DNA of 64,000 bases from Flavobacterium sp. CF108 (GTDB lineage Bacteria > Bacteroidota > Bacteroidia > Flavobacteriales > Flavobacteriaceae): contig NZ_FQWW01000006.1 in the NCBI RefSeq assembly GCF_900129795.1, positions 62,001-126,000 of the forward strand, written 5' to 3'. The notes below the pieces were generated by a model. That model saw nothing but the letters and a program-made list of their open reading frames with translations, was not told where the DNA came from and ran no database searches. Position 1 is the stretch's first letter. Each line of letters opens with the position of its first letter. Positions 35,826-44,410 of the stretch are shown here, one piece after another. The position numbers were made by a program, and so were the translations under genes.

Positions 35826-36962
35826 TTACCCAATCGCACTGCTCAACTGAAACATTGGTAAATACATAGCAACCAATAAAACGGCTACTAAAACTCCAAC
35901 AAAAAGAATAATAAAGGGTTCAAGAACAGTAGTCATAACTTTAGACTGCTGTACCACTTCCTGATTGTATTGTTCGCTTAGTTGTTTGAAAACATATTCA
36001 GTTTGATTGGTTTCTTCGGCTACTTTTACTAAGGATATAATTCGATTATCGAAGAGAGGAGTGTTTTTTAAGCTTGCGCTTAAACTATTTCCTTTTAAAA
36101 TACTATTCTCTACTTGTTCAAGAGCTTCCTGAAGTGGTACAAAACGAATCATTTTTTTGACCATTTGAATACTGTTCAATAAAGGAACTTTCGCAGTTGT
36201 AAGTAGCGTTACTGCCTGAGTAAATTGTGCCAGATAAACCTTTGTCATAAAAGGCCCTAAAACTGGAATTTTTATAAGAAAATAATGCAATGCTTTTTTG
36301 TACTTATAATTGTCTTTAAAAAACTGAGTTGAAAAAATAAAAATAATTATTGCCAAGAAAAAATAGAGTCCGTATGTTTTGGTCCAGATGGATAATTTTA
36401 CAATCATCTGTGTCAAAAAAGGAAGTTCCATATTGTTTTGTTTGAAGATATCCTGGAACATAGGTACGACATAACTCAACATAAAAATAACAACCAGAAC
36501 CGCTGTACTTAATACAATAGAAGGGTAGGCGAGTGCAGCTACGATAATTCTTTTTTGTTCATTTTTGCGTTCAAAAAAGCGACCAAGTTCTTCACATACC
36601 TGTGCAGTAGTTCCTGTTTCTTCTCCAATTTGAATAGAATAATATTCGTATTCTGTAAATGATTTTGAAGTCATTAAAGCATCTGAAAAAGGTTTTCCGT
36701 TCACTACATCATTTAGAATTGTCTGAATTAAATCTTTATCAGCTTTTTTCTTTAATGACTCAATAATCAACGATAATCCTTCTTTAAAACTAACTCCAGC
36801 TTTTAGTAAAACAGCAAGTTCAAGATAAAAGGCCTGTTTCTTTTTATTATTGAAACTGTCACCAAAAAGAGTGATTTCTTTTTTTAACAGACTTTCAATA
36901 CTATTCTCATTTTTAGATGGAACAGCTTTTTTATTGGGTGTGTTTTCTATTTTAAAGGCCAT
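35826..36962 (-). CDS. T2SS/T4P inner-membrane platform protein GspF/PilC-like
   Basis: 378 aa polytopic platform protein of the type II secretion/type IV pilus family, thought to couple the GspE ATPase to pseudopilin assembly. It contains two GspF domains: LKAGVSFKEGLSLIIESL and IGEETGTTAQVCEELGRFF in the first, LLTTAKVPLLNSIQMV and VKVAEETNQTEYVFKQLSEQ in the second. Hydrophobic segments occur around residues 140-170, 195-215 and 345-375. It overlaps the end of the upstream pseudopilin gene by 11 bp and is the last gene of the tight C-K-I-J-F run. The ATPase and secretin are in the other arm at 58740-62365, so this is probably the only F component of that machine. Confidence 0.93.
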   Translation of the reverse strand: MAFKIENTPNKKAVPSKNENSIESLLKKEITLFGDSFNNKKKQAFYLELAVLLKAGVSFKEGLSLIIESLKKKADKDLIQTILNDVVNGKPFSDALMTSKSFTEYEYYSIQIGEETGTTAQVCEELGRFFERKNEQKRIIVAALAYPSIVLSTAVLVVIFMLSYVVPMFQDIFKQNNMELPFLTQMIVKLSIWTKTYGLYFFLAIIIFIFSTQFFKDNYKYKKALHYFLIKIPVLGPFMTKVYLAQFTQAVTLLTTAKVPLLNSIQMVKKMIRFVPLQEALEQVENSILKGNSLSASLKNTPLFDNRIISLVKVAEETNQTEYVFKQLSEQYNQEVVQQSKVMTTVLEPFIILFVGVLVAVLLVAMYLPMFQLSSAIG

Positions 36963-37428
36963 CTTCCTGATTCATAAAAAAGGTTAAATCATTTTTTTTC
37001 GAAACAAAAATCTGATAATCTGGTAATTCTGTTTCAGCAAATATTGATAAAGCGTCTATTTGCCCGTTGGTTATTTCTTTACCTTTGAAAAAAGCTTTTC
37101 TTGGAGCAATTTTCAATTTAATTGTATCCCGATTTCGCATACTAAATTTGTCCTGAAAGGAATAAGTTATCGTATCAATTTCTGAAATCATTATTAATAA
37201 CTGTTTATCGCTATCGTACATTATATTATGTGGTTCATTAAAATCCTGCCAAAGTTTTTGTTCGAAGAGCGCCAGAGTACTCGTTTTTTCAAAATTGTTT
37301 TGGATAGTATGAATTTGTTTTTGAACAATTCGCAGAACACTAAATGCCATACCAACTACGATAGCAGTAATAATCATAACTACTATCATTTCTGACAATG
37401 TAAACGATTTTAATTTTCTTGCAGCCAT
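36952..37428 (-). CDS. Pseudopilin, GspJ-like
   Basis: 158 aa pilin-like minor component. The class III signal reads MAARKLKS followed by FTLSEM and a long hydrophobic helix; Phe+1 and Glu+5 are conserved while the residue before the cleavage site is Ser, not Gly. The rest is a soluble domain of pseudopilin character (LALFEQKLWQDF, ISEIDTITYSF) that by length and place fits GspJ. It overlaps the upstream I-like gene by 19 bp and the downstream GspF gene by 11 bp, a sign of coupled translation. The pilin-like nature is clear; the J assignment rests on order and size. Confidence 0.85.
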   Translation of the reverse strand: MAARKLKSFTLSEMIVVMIITAIVVGMAFSVLRIVQKQIHTIQNNFEKTSTLALFEQKLWQDFNEPHNIMYDSDKQLLIMISEIDTITYSFQDKFSMRNRDTIKLKIAPRKAFFKGKEITNGQIDALSIFAETELPDYQIFVSKKNDLTFFMNQEDGL

Positions 37429-37754
37429 ATTACTTGTTGTTTTGTAATTTCTTTTTTAGAAATGTTATTTACTGCTGAAATCGAAATCATCTTTTTTGCA
37501 GATACAGCTTCCAATTCAATGCTGATATTCCAATTTTTATATTCTTCCTGATAGGGTAATTTGATAGTATTATTTTGAACTTCATATTCAAGTTCATTAA
37601 TTCGGGTTTCAATACCATGGGTGTTTTTAGAGAAGGTATTAAACACTAGATTGTTTAATATTAAACTTGCCACAATGAAAATAATGACTACTAAAACTGT
37701 AGCTACAATAGCTTCGACCAATGTAGCCGATTTTATTTTTTTTAGTATAACCAT
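37410..37754 (-). CDS. Pseudopilin, GspI-like
   Basis: 114 aa minor pseudopilin. The class III leader ends KIKS, followed by ATLVEA and a hydrophobic helix; Glu+5 is present and Ser occupies the -1 position. The C-terminal part (WNISIELEAVSAKKMISISA) is a short beta-rich domain, as in GspI. It overlaps the preceding GspK-like gene by 13 bp and the following J-like gene by 19 bp. It would form part of the tip complex that starts the pseudopilus. The assignment to I is by size and order. Confidence 0.82.
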   Translation of the reverse strand: MVILKKIKSATLVEAIVATVLVVIIFIVASLILNNLVFNTFSKNTHGIETRINELEYEVQNNTIKLPYQEEYKNWNISIELEAVSAKKMISISAVNNISKKEITKQQVIWLQEN

Positions 37755-39025
37755 TTTAAAACAGTTTTAGGTTGTTGCTCTAAAATTATACCTCCATAAA
37801 TTGCTGGTACAGTTTCGTTTTCAATAGTAGCATTATAAACGTGATTCATAAAAATAGATCCAGCCTGATTGGCTACAAATTGCTTTGTATAAACCGATCC
37901 GGAAACTGTTCCTTTTATTTCAAAATTGCCATTGCAGTATACTTGTCCTTTTATTTTTGAATCTTTTTCTAAAACAATTTGAGTCTGAAAATCGGATGTT
38001 TCTTTTGTTTGGATATAAGTTACACATCCTTTTAAAACACTTCCTTCTCTTATAAAAATTTGATTTTCTGATAAAGTATTATAATTTGAGTTATTAGCAA
38101 TGTTATTTTTATTGTCCTGAAATAGAAGTAAAGCCGATGGATAGCTTAAATTACATTTTTTGCCCAATGTAATTTTTTTAGATGCAATAGCCTGAAAATT
38201 TCCAATTGTTTCATCTTCAATTTCAATAATTGGCGCAATTAAGATTAAGTCATTTAGCAAAGCAGTTTTTCTAACTTTAATAGCCGTTTCTGATTTAATT
38301 ATAATATTTCCAGATATAATTTTGTTTTCAAGTGTTATGGTATTTTGAGAATAAAACCCTTTTGTTTTTTCTTTAAAAGAATTTGTAATTTTTAAAGCTG
38401 AATTAAGATTGATATAATCTTCCTGACGATCTATTTTATATTCTTTTAGATAAAAATTTACGGCATCAAGAAAAGCTTTTTCAGGTTTTGGAAGTTCAGA
38501 AGTACTTTTTTCAATACGTCCATAAATTAATTGTGTGCCATAATAACTGTTTCCTGCTATATATCCTGAGTTTACACTTTGCGTTGGCAGATAAGCAATT
38601 CCTCGAATTTTAGTACTTCCTACTACAGTCAACGCATTATGTGTCTCCTGCAAAAACAAAGTAGGAGATTTATCTGCTGTAATAAGCGAACCAATTATAG
38701 CAGTTTTAGTAAATTTCTTCTTTCGGAATTGTGTTATTGTAATTCCTTTTTGAAATACTCCCCATTGTGATAAATGGGTTTTTATAGTTTGATTTTCTTT
38801 TTTTATGAAATCGCTTGTGACCGTATCAGTATTTAATTCCTTTTGTTCTAAAAGTGATTGCATTCCTATATCAGCAATCTGGATATTTTCAATGGCTCCT
38901 TTTGACTGCTCTTTCATGTATATAAATGTATATGCATATAAAACAAGACCAGCCAGAAGCAAAGCAATTAATACAGCAATAAAAACTGTAAACTGTAAAG
39001 CACCAGATTTAAGTTTTAATTTCAA
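37742..39025 (-). CDS. Large pilin-like tip protein with beta-helical domain (GspK position)
   Basis: 427 aa. The N-terminus LKLKS followed by GALQFTVFIAVLIALL is a class III leader with Ser at -1 and no Glu at +5, as in GspK, which caps the pseudopilus. Unlike GspK, the C-terminal half (about 225-400) is made of short hydrophobic repeats with regularly spaced turns (IISGNIIIKSETAIKV, LNDLILIAPIIEIEDE, GQVYCNGNFEIKGTVSGSV), resembling a bactofilin-type or parallel beta-helix domain. It overlaps the upstream GspC-like gene by 4 bp (ATGA) and the downstream I-like gene by 13 bp. I call it a fused tip protein; the beta-helix is inferred from pattern alone. Confidence 0.75.
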   Translation of the reverse strand: MKLKLKSGALQFTVFIAVLIALLLAGLVLYAYTFIYMKEQSKGAIENIQIADIGMQSLLEQKELNTDTVTSDFIKKENQTIKTHLSQWGVFQKGITITQFRKKKFTKTAIIGSLITADKSPTLFLQETHNALTVVGSTKIRGIAYLPTQSVNSGYIAGNSYYGTQLIYGRIEKSTSELPKPEKAFLDAVNFYLKEYKIDRQEDYINLNSALKITNSFKEKTKGFYSQNTITLENKIISGNIIIKSETAIKVRKTALLNDLILIAPIIEIEDETIGNFQAIASKKITLGKKCNLSYPSALLLFQDNKNNIANNSNYNTLSENQIFIREGSVLKGCVTYIQTKETSDFQTQIVLEKDSKIKGQVYCNGNFEIKGTVSGSVYTKQFVANQAGSIFMNHVYNATIENETVPAIYGGIILEQQPKTVLKWLY

Positions 39026-39507
39026 TCTTGGAGCATTATAAGGTTAAGGTTTCCTTTGTATTTAACATATACAGATTCTTTGTTGCCGTCTTTTAGAAAA
39101 ATTTCATTTTCTGTATCGCCAATTTTCATATAGTAATTTTTACCGTCAATAATAAGCATATAGATTTTGCTTTTGCCTTTTGTGTCAGTAATTAAGCCTT
39201 TATAAATAATATTAGGCCAAACCAATGGATCTGGTTGCTTGATTACTTTTGCAGTTTTAGTTTTAGTTGTTTTTGCAGAGGAAACAGTTTCAGGATTATA
39301 CATTTTTCCTAAAAAAGGATCTCTATAATTTACATTAATGGCAAATGATTCTCTTTTATTAATTTTTAAAGGTTTAAAATTAAACTCGGGATTGTTTTCA
39401 GGGATTATTTCATTTGAATTTGTAAATGAAAATACCTGAAATAAAACAGCACCCCAAACAAATAAAACGAGTGGTAAAAGAACGTATATGTTTTTTTTGT
39501 TTTTCAT
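39022..39507 (-). CDS. GspC/PilP-like inner-membrane component
   Basis: 161 aa with one N-terminal membrane segment (about residues 8-28), then a periplasmic part containing YRDPF (61-65), the motif that marks PilP and GspC, and the HR-type domain IIYKGLITDTKGKSKIYMLII with GKNYYMKIGDTE. Family members link the inner-membrane platform to the secretin. It starts 7 bp after the last tail-fibre-like gene and overlaps the K-like gene by 4 bp, so the tail-fibre genes and the machine genes form one unbroken run. The role is well supported by motif and context. Confidence 0.82.
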   Translation of the reverse strand: MKNKKNIYVLLPLVLFVWGAVLFQVFSFTNSNEIIPENNPEFNFKPLKINKRESFAINVNYRDPFLGKMYNPETVSSAKTTKTKTAKVIKQPDPLVWPNIIYKGLITDTKGKSKIYMLIIDGKNYYMKIGDTENEIFLKDGNKESVYVKYKGNLNLIMLQD

Positions 39508-39514
39508 TAATGAT

Positions 39515-40630
39515 TTATTTTTGACCTAATTCTTTTTCTATTTTCTCTATGCGCAAAACTAAAGTTTTTAATGCTTCAATTTCTTTTGCCTGGTCTTCAA
39601 TTTTTTTATTTTGTTGAATAGAATAAAGTGTCAATTCTTCAATTTTCTGAAGCAATTTAGAATTCATTTCTCCCAGATTAATCCCATTTTTTAAAACTTC
39701 TTCTTCGTTTGGGATATCTTTTAGATGGCCTTTTTCAGCAATATGTTTTTCAACTTCTTCAAGTGTTGGCAGATTATATTCTTTTTTGAAAACAAAATCA
39801 GACCAACCTGTTGCCTGAACTTTTATTTCTCTTGCTCCAATAGATCCTTCTACCGCCAGTTTATGTGTTCCTGTTGTTAAAGTACCAATTCCTAAACTGC
39901 CATTTGATGTTAAGATCATTTTTCTATTACCATAAGAGTCCCATGCAAATAATGGTCTTGTAATTATAGAGGCAGCAGCTGTTCGTGAATCAAATGTCAT
40001 AAGAGGATCTGTTCCAATATCCATGTTAGATTCTGTGGTAGCGGTTAAGTAAAGTATTGATCTACTGTCGCTAATACGATATCCTTGTATAGTAGGCATA
40101 AATTGATTATCAGTATTCGTACCATTACTAATCCTTATGTAATCTTGGTTAGCATCACTTACACTCAATTTTAGTAATGTTTCAGATCCAGCAATTGCAG
40201 GTGTTTTAACTTCAAGAGTTGATGAAGGAACAGAAATACCAATTCCTACATTACCATTTATAATTTGATTTCCATTAAAAGTATTTAATCCTCTTGTCGC
40301 TAATTCAACCCAATTTGTATTTGTAGAGGATAAATCACCAGCGACAATTTTTCTAAAAAATAAACGATCATTTATGGCAAAAGAAGAAGCTATTTGAAGT
40401 TGATAATTGTTTATAGTACTAATATGTCTTGCAGCAAACAAATGCTGCCATACATTGCTGTTATCAGGAGCCATACCTGACGTTGTTGTGTTTAATCCAT
40501 TATAAATACCAGATTTGAGTGGTGCTGAAAAATCTGCTATAGTTGCCGGGGCATGTCCGTCTCCAATTTGCTGTGCATATGTAATGAAGCCAGAAATAAC
40601 TAAAACTATTGTAGTTAATTTAAATTTCAT
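39515..40630 (-). CDS. Tail-fibre-like surface protein, copy A
   Basis: 371 aa with signal peptide (ends TYAQ). The variable N-terminal part looks beta-rich (GHAPATIADFSAPLKSG, then NVGIGISVPSSTLEV), resembling phage tail fibres. A shared C-terminal module follows: SLGIGT..., DFVFKKEYNLPTLEEVEKH, GHLKDIPNEEEVLKNG, then LGEMNSKLLQKIEELTLY and a terminal coiled coil. Six other genes in this window carry the same module. Such proteins are probably trimeric with the coiled coil at the C-terminus. It is the last of five tandem copies and is followed after 7 bp by the GspC-like gene. It is likely cell-surface or pilus-associated; function unknown. Confidence 0.8.
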   Translation of the reverse strand: MKFKLTTIVLVISGFITYAQQIGDGHAPATIADFSAPLKSGIYNGLNTTTSGMAPDNSNVWQHLFAARHISTINNYQLQIASSFAINDRLFFRKIVAGDLSSTNTNWVELATRGLNTFNGNQIINGNVGIGISVPSSTLEVKTPAIAGSETLLKLSVSDANQDYIRISNGTNTDNQFMPTIQGYRISDSRSILYLTATTESNMDIGTDPLMTFDSRTAAASIITRPLFAWDSYGNRKMILTSNGSLGIGTLTTGTHKLAVEGSIGAREIKVQATGWSDFVFKKEYNLPTLEEVEKHIAEKGHLKDIPNEEEVLKNGINLGEMNSKLLQKIEELTLYSIQQNKKIEDQAKEIEALKTLVLRIEKIEKELGQK

Positions 40631-40631
40631 A

Positions 40632-41516
40632 TTATTTTTTTGATGCTATTATATTTTTAAGATTTTTTATTTCTTCGTTTTGTTTCTCATTTTGCTTTGC
40701 ATTCTCCTTTTTAATCTCAATAATATAAAGAGTCAATTCTTCAATTTTTTGGAGTAGTTTAGAATTCATTTCACCTAGATTAATTCCATTTTTTAAAACT
40801 TCTTCTTCACTTGGAATATCTTTTAAGTGTCCTTTTTCACTGATATGCTTTTCTACTTCTTCAAGAGTTGGCAAATTGTATTCTTTTTTAAACACAAAAT
40901 CAGACCAGCCTAGCATATCAACTTTTACTTCTTTAGAATGAATTGTTCCATTTACATCAAGTTTGTTTGAAGGAGTTATTGTTCCAATACCAACATTTCC
41001 ATTACCTTTTATAATAAATGGAATCATATTACTCGCTCCAATATCTCGAACCCTAAAGAAACTACTTCGTGAGGCGTTTTCTGCTGTTCCAAATGAAGTT
41101 ACGTCAATAGTGAAAGCATCAATTTGTTCTGCACTGCCTGGTACGCTTAAATTTATTTTTGTAGTGTTTAAAGTCTTAGCGATGAAATCAGTACTGGAAT
41201 TATTTAGATTTCCAGAGTGCCAAATTTTATTCCATCCTTTCCATTGGCTTGACCATCTTCCGAAATATAATTCATTTGTTCCTATTCCGTTTACCAAACT
41301 AGCATAATTATTAACGTCAAAACCAAAATTTAATCCCTGATAATAATTTGCTCCTAGTGTATTATTTGTTGGAGAAACGGCAACCCATTGTCCATTTACT
41401 CCAGAAAAAGATTCTAGATTTGTTTCGACGTTTCTTGATGGAAAATAAGTCTGTGAATGCACTATTGTAGAGAATAAGATAAAGAGTATTGCAGATATAT
41501 TTTTAATGATTTTCAT
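40632..41516 (-). CDS. Tail-fibre-like surface protein, copy B
   Basis: 294 aa with signal peptide (ends IVHSQ). The N-terminal part (FPSRNVETNLESFSGVNGQW, FGFDVNNYASLVNGIG, YFGRWSSQWKGWNKIWHSGN) resembles receptor-binding segments of tail fibres. The common module starts at NVGIGTITPSNKLDV and ends in a coiled coil rich in Glu/Lys/Asn. Its module is closest to that of copy A (KKEYNLPTLEEVEKH, EEVLKNGINLGEMNSKLLQ). One base separates it from the next gene. Role inferred as a surface adhesin. Confidence 0.8.
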   Translation of the reverse strand: MKIIKNISAILFILFSTIVHSQTYFPSRNVETNLESFSGVNGQWVAVSPTNNTLGANYYQGLNFGFDVNNYASLVNGIGTNELYFGRWSSQWKGWNKIWHSGNLNNSSTDFIAKTLNTTKINLSVPGSAEQIDAFTIDVTSFGTAENASRSSFFRVRDIGASNMIPFIIKGNGNVGIGTITPSNKLDVNGTIHSKEVKVDMLGWSDFVFKKEYNLPTLEEVEKHISEKGHLKDIPSEEEVLKNGINLGEMNSKLLQKIEELTLYIIEIKKENAKQNEKQNEEIKNLKNIIASKK

Positions 41517-41521
41517 GCTTA

Positions 41522-42451
41522 TTATTTTGAATTAGTTTCTATTTTTATTAATCGGTTTTCTAAATCTTCAAGCTTTTTATTCTCTTTTTCAAGTTCATTT
41601 ATTTTTTTATTTTGCTCAATCATATAAAGCGTCATTTCTTCCATTTTCTTTAGCAAAGCCATATTCATTTCAGCCAGCATTAAACCATTTTTTTCAATTT
41701 CTTGGGCTGATGGAATTTCAGGTAAATGCTTATTTTCTTTAATATAATTTTCTATTTCTTCTAATGATATAAGTTTGTAATCATTTTCAAAAACATAATC
41801 AGGAACTAATGCTCCCAACAAATCAATTTTAACTTCTTGTGTGTGGATTTTTCCTTTTACTGTTAGCTTTTCATCAGGTGTTAAAGTTCCAATACCAACA
41901 TTCGAAGTAAAATATGCATTTCGACTTTGATAAGTACCAGTTGTTGTTGCGTAAGCATCAACTGCAGTTTTAAAAGTTAACTGTCCTCCGTTGGTTATAT
42001 TAAAAGGAAGTGGATTTTGAACCTCATCATACACAACAGGATTTACAGCATAATTAGATTGATAATAATAAGTAGTTGCGCCACCTCTAATCCAGATTAT
42101 AATTTCTTTATTTCCAGAGGCCGCTGTAATATCTTGCCATCCAGCTATTAATGGACTACTGCCGGTAATTATAAGAGGTTTAACATCAGCATCAATAAAA
42201 TTAGAACCATTTCCCCAAGCAGTAGTATGAAAATTAAATGTAGCCATTAACGACCCTCTCCATGATGCATTAGTATGAACACTACTTCTGCCTAAAATTA
42301 GATTAGTTGGAACATTATTTCCCCATCCACCATCAATAAATTTTACAGGATAAAATTTGTCGAGATCACCATTTACTACAAAATTACCGGAAACCTGCCC
42401 GTAAGAAATTATAGAGATTAAAAGTATAACGCTAGTTAGTAGTTTTTTCAT
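41522..42451 (-). CDS. Tail-fibre-like surface protein, copy C
   Basis: 309 aa with signal peptide (ends ISYGQ). The N-terminal domain is distinct (VVNGDLDKFYPVKFIDGGW, RSSVHTNASWRGSLMATF) and recalls beta-sandwich receptor-binding domains. The shared module begins NVGIGTLTPDEKLTVKG and continues DYVFENDYKLISLEEIENY, HLPEIPSAQEIEKNG and LAEMNMALLKKMEEMTLY, ending in a coiled coil. Its module is of the ENDYKL type, as in copies D and E, unlike copies A and B. Five bp separate it from copy B. Confidence 0.8.
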   Translation of the reverse strand: MKKLLTSVILLISIISYGQVSGNFVVNGDLDKFYPVKFIDGGWGNNVPTNLILGRSSVHTNASWRGSLMATFNFHTTAWGNGSNFIDADVKPLIITGSSPLIAGWQDITAASGNKEIIIWIRGGATTYYYQSNYAVNPVVYDEVQNPLPFNITNGGQLTFKTAVDAYATTTGTYQSRNAYFTSNVGIGTLTPDEKLTVKGKIHTQEVKIDLLGALVPDYVFENDYKLISLEEIENYIKENKHLPEIPSAQEIEKNGLMLAEMNMALLKKMEEMTLYMIEQNKKINELEKENKKLEDLENRLIKIETNSK

Positions 42452-42452
42452 G

Positions 42453-43391
42453 TTATTTATTTGATTGTTTTAATATTGATATGTCTTTTTTCATTTCTTC
42501 ATTTTCCTTTTTCATCTCAATCATGTAGAGTGTCATTTCTTCTATTTTTTTAAGCAAAGTCATATTCATTTCTGCCAGCATTAAACCATTTTTTTCAATT
42601 TCCTGTGCAGAAGGAACTTCAGGTAAATGTTTGTTCTCTTTAATATAATTTTCAACTTCTTCTAAAGTTTTAATTTTATAATCATTTTCAAAAACGTAAT
42701 CAGGTACTAACGGTCCAAGCATATCAACACGAACTTCTTGTGTATGGATTTTTCCTTTTACGGTTAATTTTTCATCTGGATTTGCTGTTCCAATTCCCAC
42801 ATTACCATTTTGTATGGCTTTTATGGCAAGAGTTGCCCCGTCTGCAATAAAAACATTTCCGACATATAAATCCCAATCAGAAGTCATTGGAACGAATTTA
42901 GAAACTGTTGTATCGTTTCCAGTAGTATTTAAAGCAGTAAAAGTACCATTTGTGTTTAAAGCTGTTACCTTGATATAAACAGTAATAGGAGTGTTTATTC
43001 CTAAGGTATTTATTGCTCTTATTCTAAATCGTGGGTTTGCATATTGTGTGTTACAATCAATAGTAAAATTAACCCCAGATCCTACATAAGGGTTATTATT
43101 TACTCTCCCTGCTTCTCTCCACAATGCAGGATTAGAATGAGATATTGAAGCAATATGAGTCGCTGCCGAAGCAACATTACCCCTCGTATAATTTATCGAG
43201 ATTTGATAATAACCACTGGCTCCTGCGGAAGCTGGATTTACACTTAAGAATTCAATATAATCACCTACAACATATCCTGCAGGGAAAGTAACACTGCTTT
43301 CATATTCTGTCGTATAAAATAAATTATTTGATTTAGCAGAAAGTTTAATAAAAAATAAAGCAGCAAATACTAGAAGTAATTTTCTTTTCAT
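42453..43391 (-). CDS. Tail-fibre-like surface protein, copy D
   Basis: 312 aa with an N-terminal signal peptide (LLLVFAALFFIKLSA). The variable part (FPAGYVVGDYIEFLSVNPAS, GYYQISINYTRGN) is unlike its siblings. The shared module begins NVGIGTANPDEKLTVKG and matches copies C and E almost residue for residue (DYVFENDYKI, HLPEVPSAQEIEKNG, LAEMNMTLLKKIEEMTLY). The stop lies 1 bp before copy C. Probably a trimeric surface fibre. Confidence 0.8.
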   Translation of the reverse strand: MKRKLLLVFAALFFIKLSAKSNNLFYTTEYESSVTFPAGYVVGDYIEFLSVNPASAGASGYYQISINYTRGNVASAATHIASISHSNPALWREAGRVNNNPYVGSGVNFTIDCNTQYANPRFRIRAINTLGINTPITVYIKVTALNTNGTFTALNTTGNDTTVSKFVPMTSDWDLYVGNVFIADGATLAIKAIQNGNVGIGTANPDEKLTVKGKIHTQEVRVDMLGPLVPDYVFENDYKIKTLEEVENYIKENKHLPEVPSAQEIEKNGLMLAEMNMTLLKKIEEMTLYMIEMKKENEEMKKDISILKQSNK

Positions 43392-43399
43392 TTTAAGGA

Positions 43400-44320
43400 T
43401 TATTTAGTTAGGATTGTTTCGATTTTCTTTTCAAGATTTTTAATTTTTTTATTTTGCTCAATCATATAAAGTGTCATTTCTTCCATTTTCTTTAATAAAG
43501 TCATGTTCATTTCAGCCAGCATTAAACCATTTTTCTCGATTTCCTGTGCAGAAGGAATTTCAGGTAAATGTTTGTTCTCTTTGATATAATTTTCAACTTC
43601 TTCTAAAGTTTTAAGCTTATAATCATTTTCAAAAACATAATCGGGAACTAATGGTCCAAGCATATCAACACGAATTTCTTGTGTGTGAATTTTTCCTTTT
43701 ACTGTCAGTTTTTCGTCAGGAAGCATTGTGCCAATACCCACATTATTACCCATTACAAGAAAATTACCTACAGAATGAGTTTCACTTAAATTAGGTGTAA
43801 AATCTTCAATATTGGAAAGGACATCTGTATTTACAGGGGCTCCATTTATTTGATACGCTACAGATTTCATGTTTTCACCGGTTGACTTTGTCCAGCCAGA
43901 AAATTTAAAACCCCAATTGTGATAGGCAGCTGAATAAGGTACGTCGACGGCTAAATACTTTTTTCCATTGTAAATACAGGTTTTTAAAGTCCAATAACTA
44001 TAATTATCAATTGATTTTATAGAAGCAGTAGTACTGTTGTAAGATGATGAAGAGTTAACTTCGAGTATGTTTATTCTATTACCGGCTGATGCAGTCCCTC
44101 TAAGCGCTGTAATTGTACCTATTGCGTTATTCATATTTATTAATGTACCGTTGTACATTTCATGCAGTAAGATTAAATTTCGAGTGTAATCGCCTCCACC
44201 ATTCCAACCCATATCAATGATTTTGTAATCACCAGCTAAAGGCGTTGTTGACACCTGTGCATTAATGTATATGGGAACAAATAATATTAACAGACAAATA
44301 TTTTTTAGTTTTTTGTTCAT
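43400..44320 (-). CDS. Tail-fibre-like surface protein, copy E
   Basis: 306 aa with signal peptide (ends IYINAQ). The N-terminal domain (AGDYKIIDMGWNGGGDYTRN, TIKSIDNYSYWTLK-like text) is of the type found in receptor-binding fibre tips. The shared module starts NVGIGTMLPDEKLTVKG and ends with a short coiled coil. It is the first of the five tandem copies on this strand, 8 bp before copy D and 90 bp after the FN3-like lipoprotein. Confidence 0.8.
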   Translation of the reverse strand: MNKKLKNICLLILFVPIYINAQVSTTPLAGDYKIIDMGWNGGGDYTRNLILLHEMYNGTLINMNNAIGTITALRGTASAGNRINILEVNSSSSYNSTTASIKSIDNYSYWTLKTCIYNGKKYLAVDVPYSAAYHNWGFKFSGWTKSTGENMKSVAYQINGAPVNTDVLSNIEDFTPNLSETHSVGNFLVMGNNVGIGTMLPDEKLTVKGKIHTQEIRVDMLGPLVPDYVFENDYKLKTLEEVENYIKENKHLPEIPSAQEIEKNGLMLAEMNMTLLKKMEEMTLYMIEQNKKIKNLEKKIETILTK

Positions 44321-44410
44321 TTCTTTTGTTTTATTTTATAGTTGCTTTTTTCTATTATAATAACTGTATTTTATCTATTTTAAATAGAGAAGAATAATTT
44401 TATATAAGTT

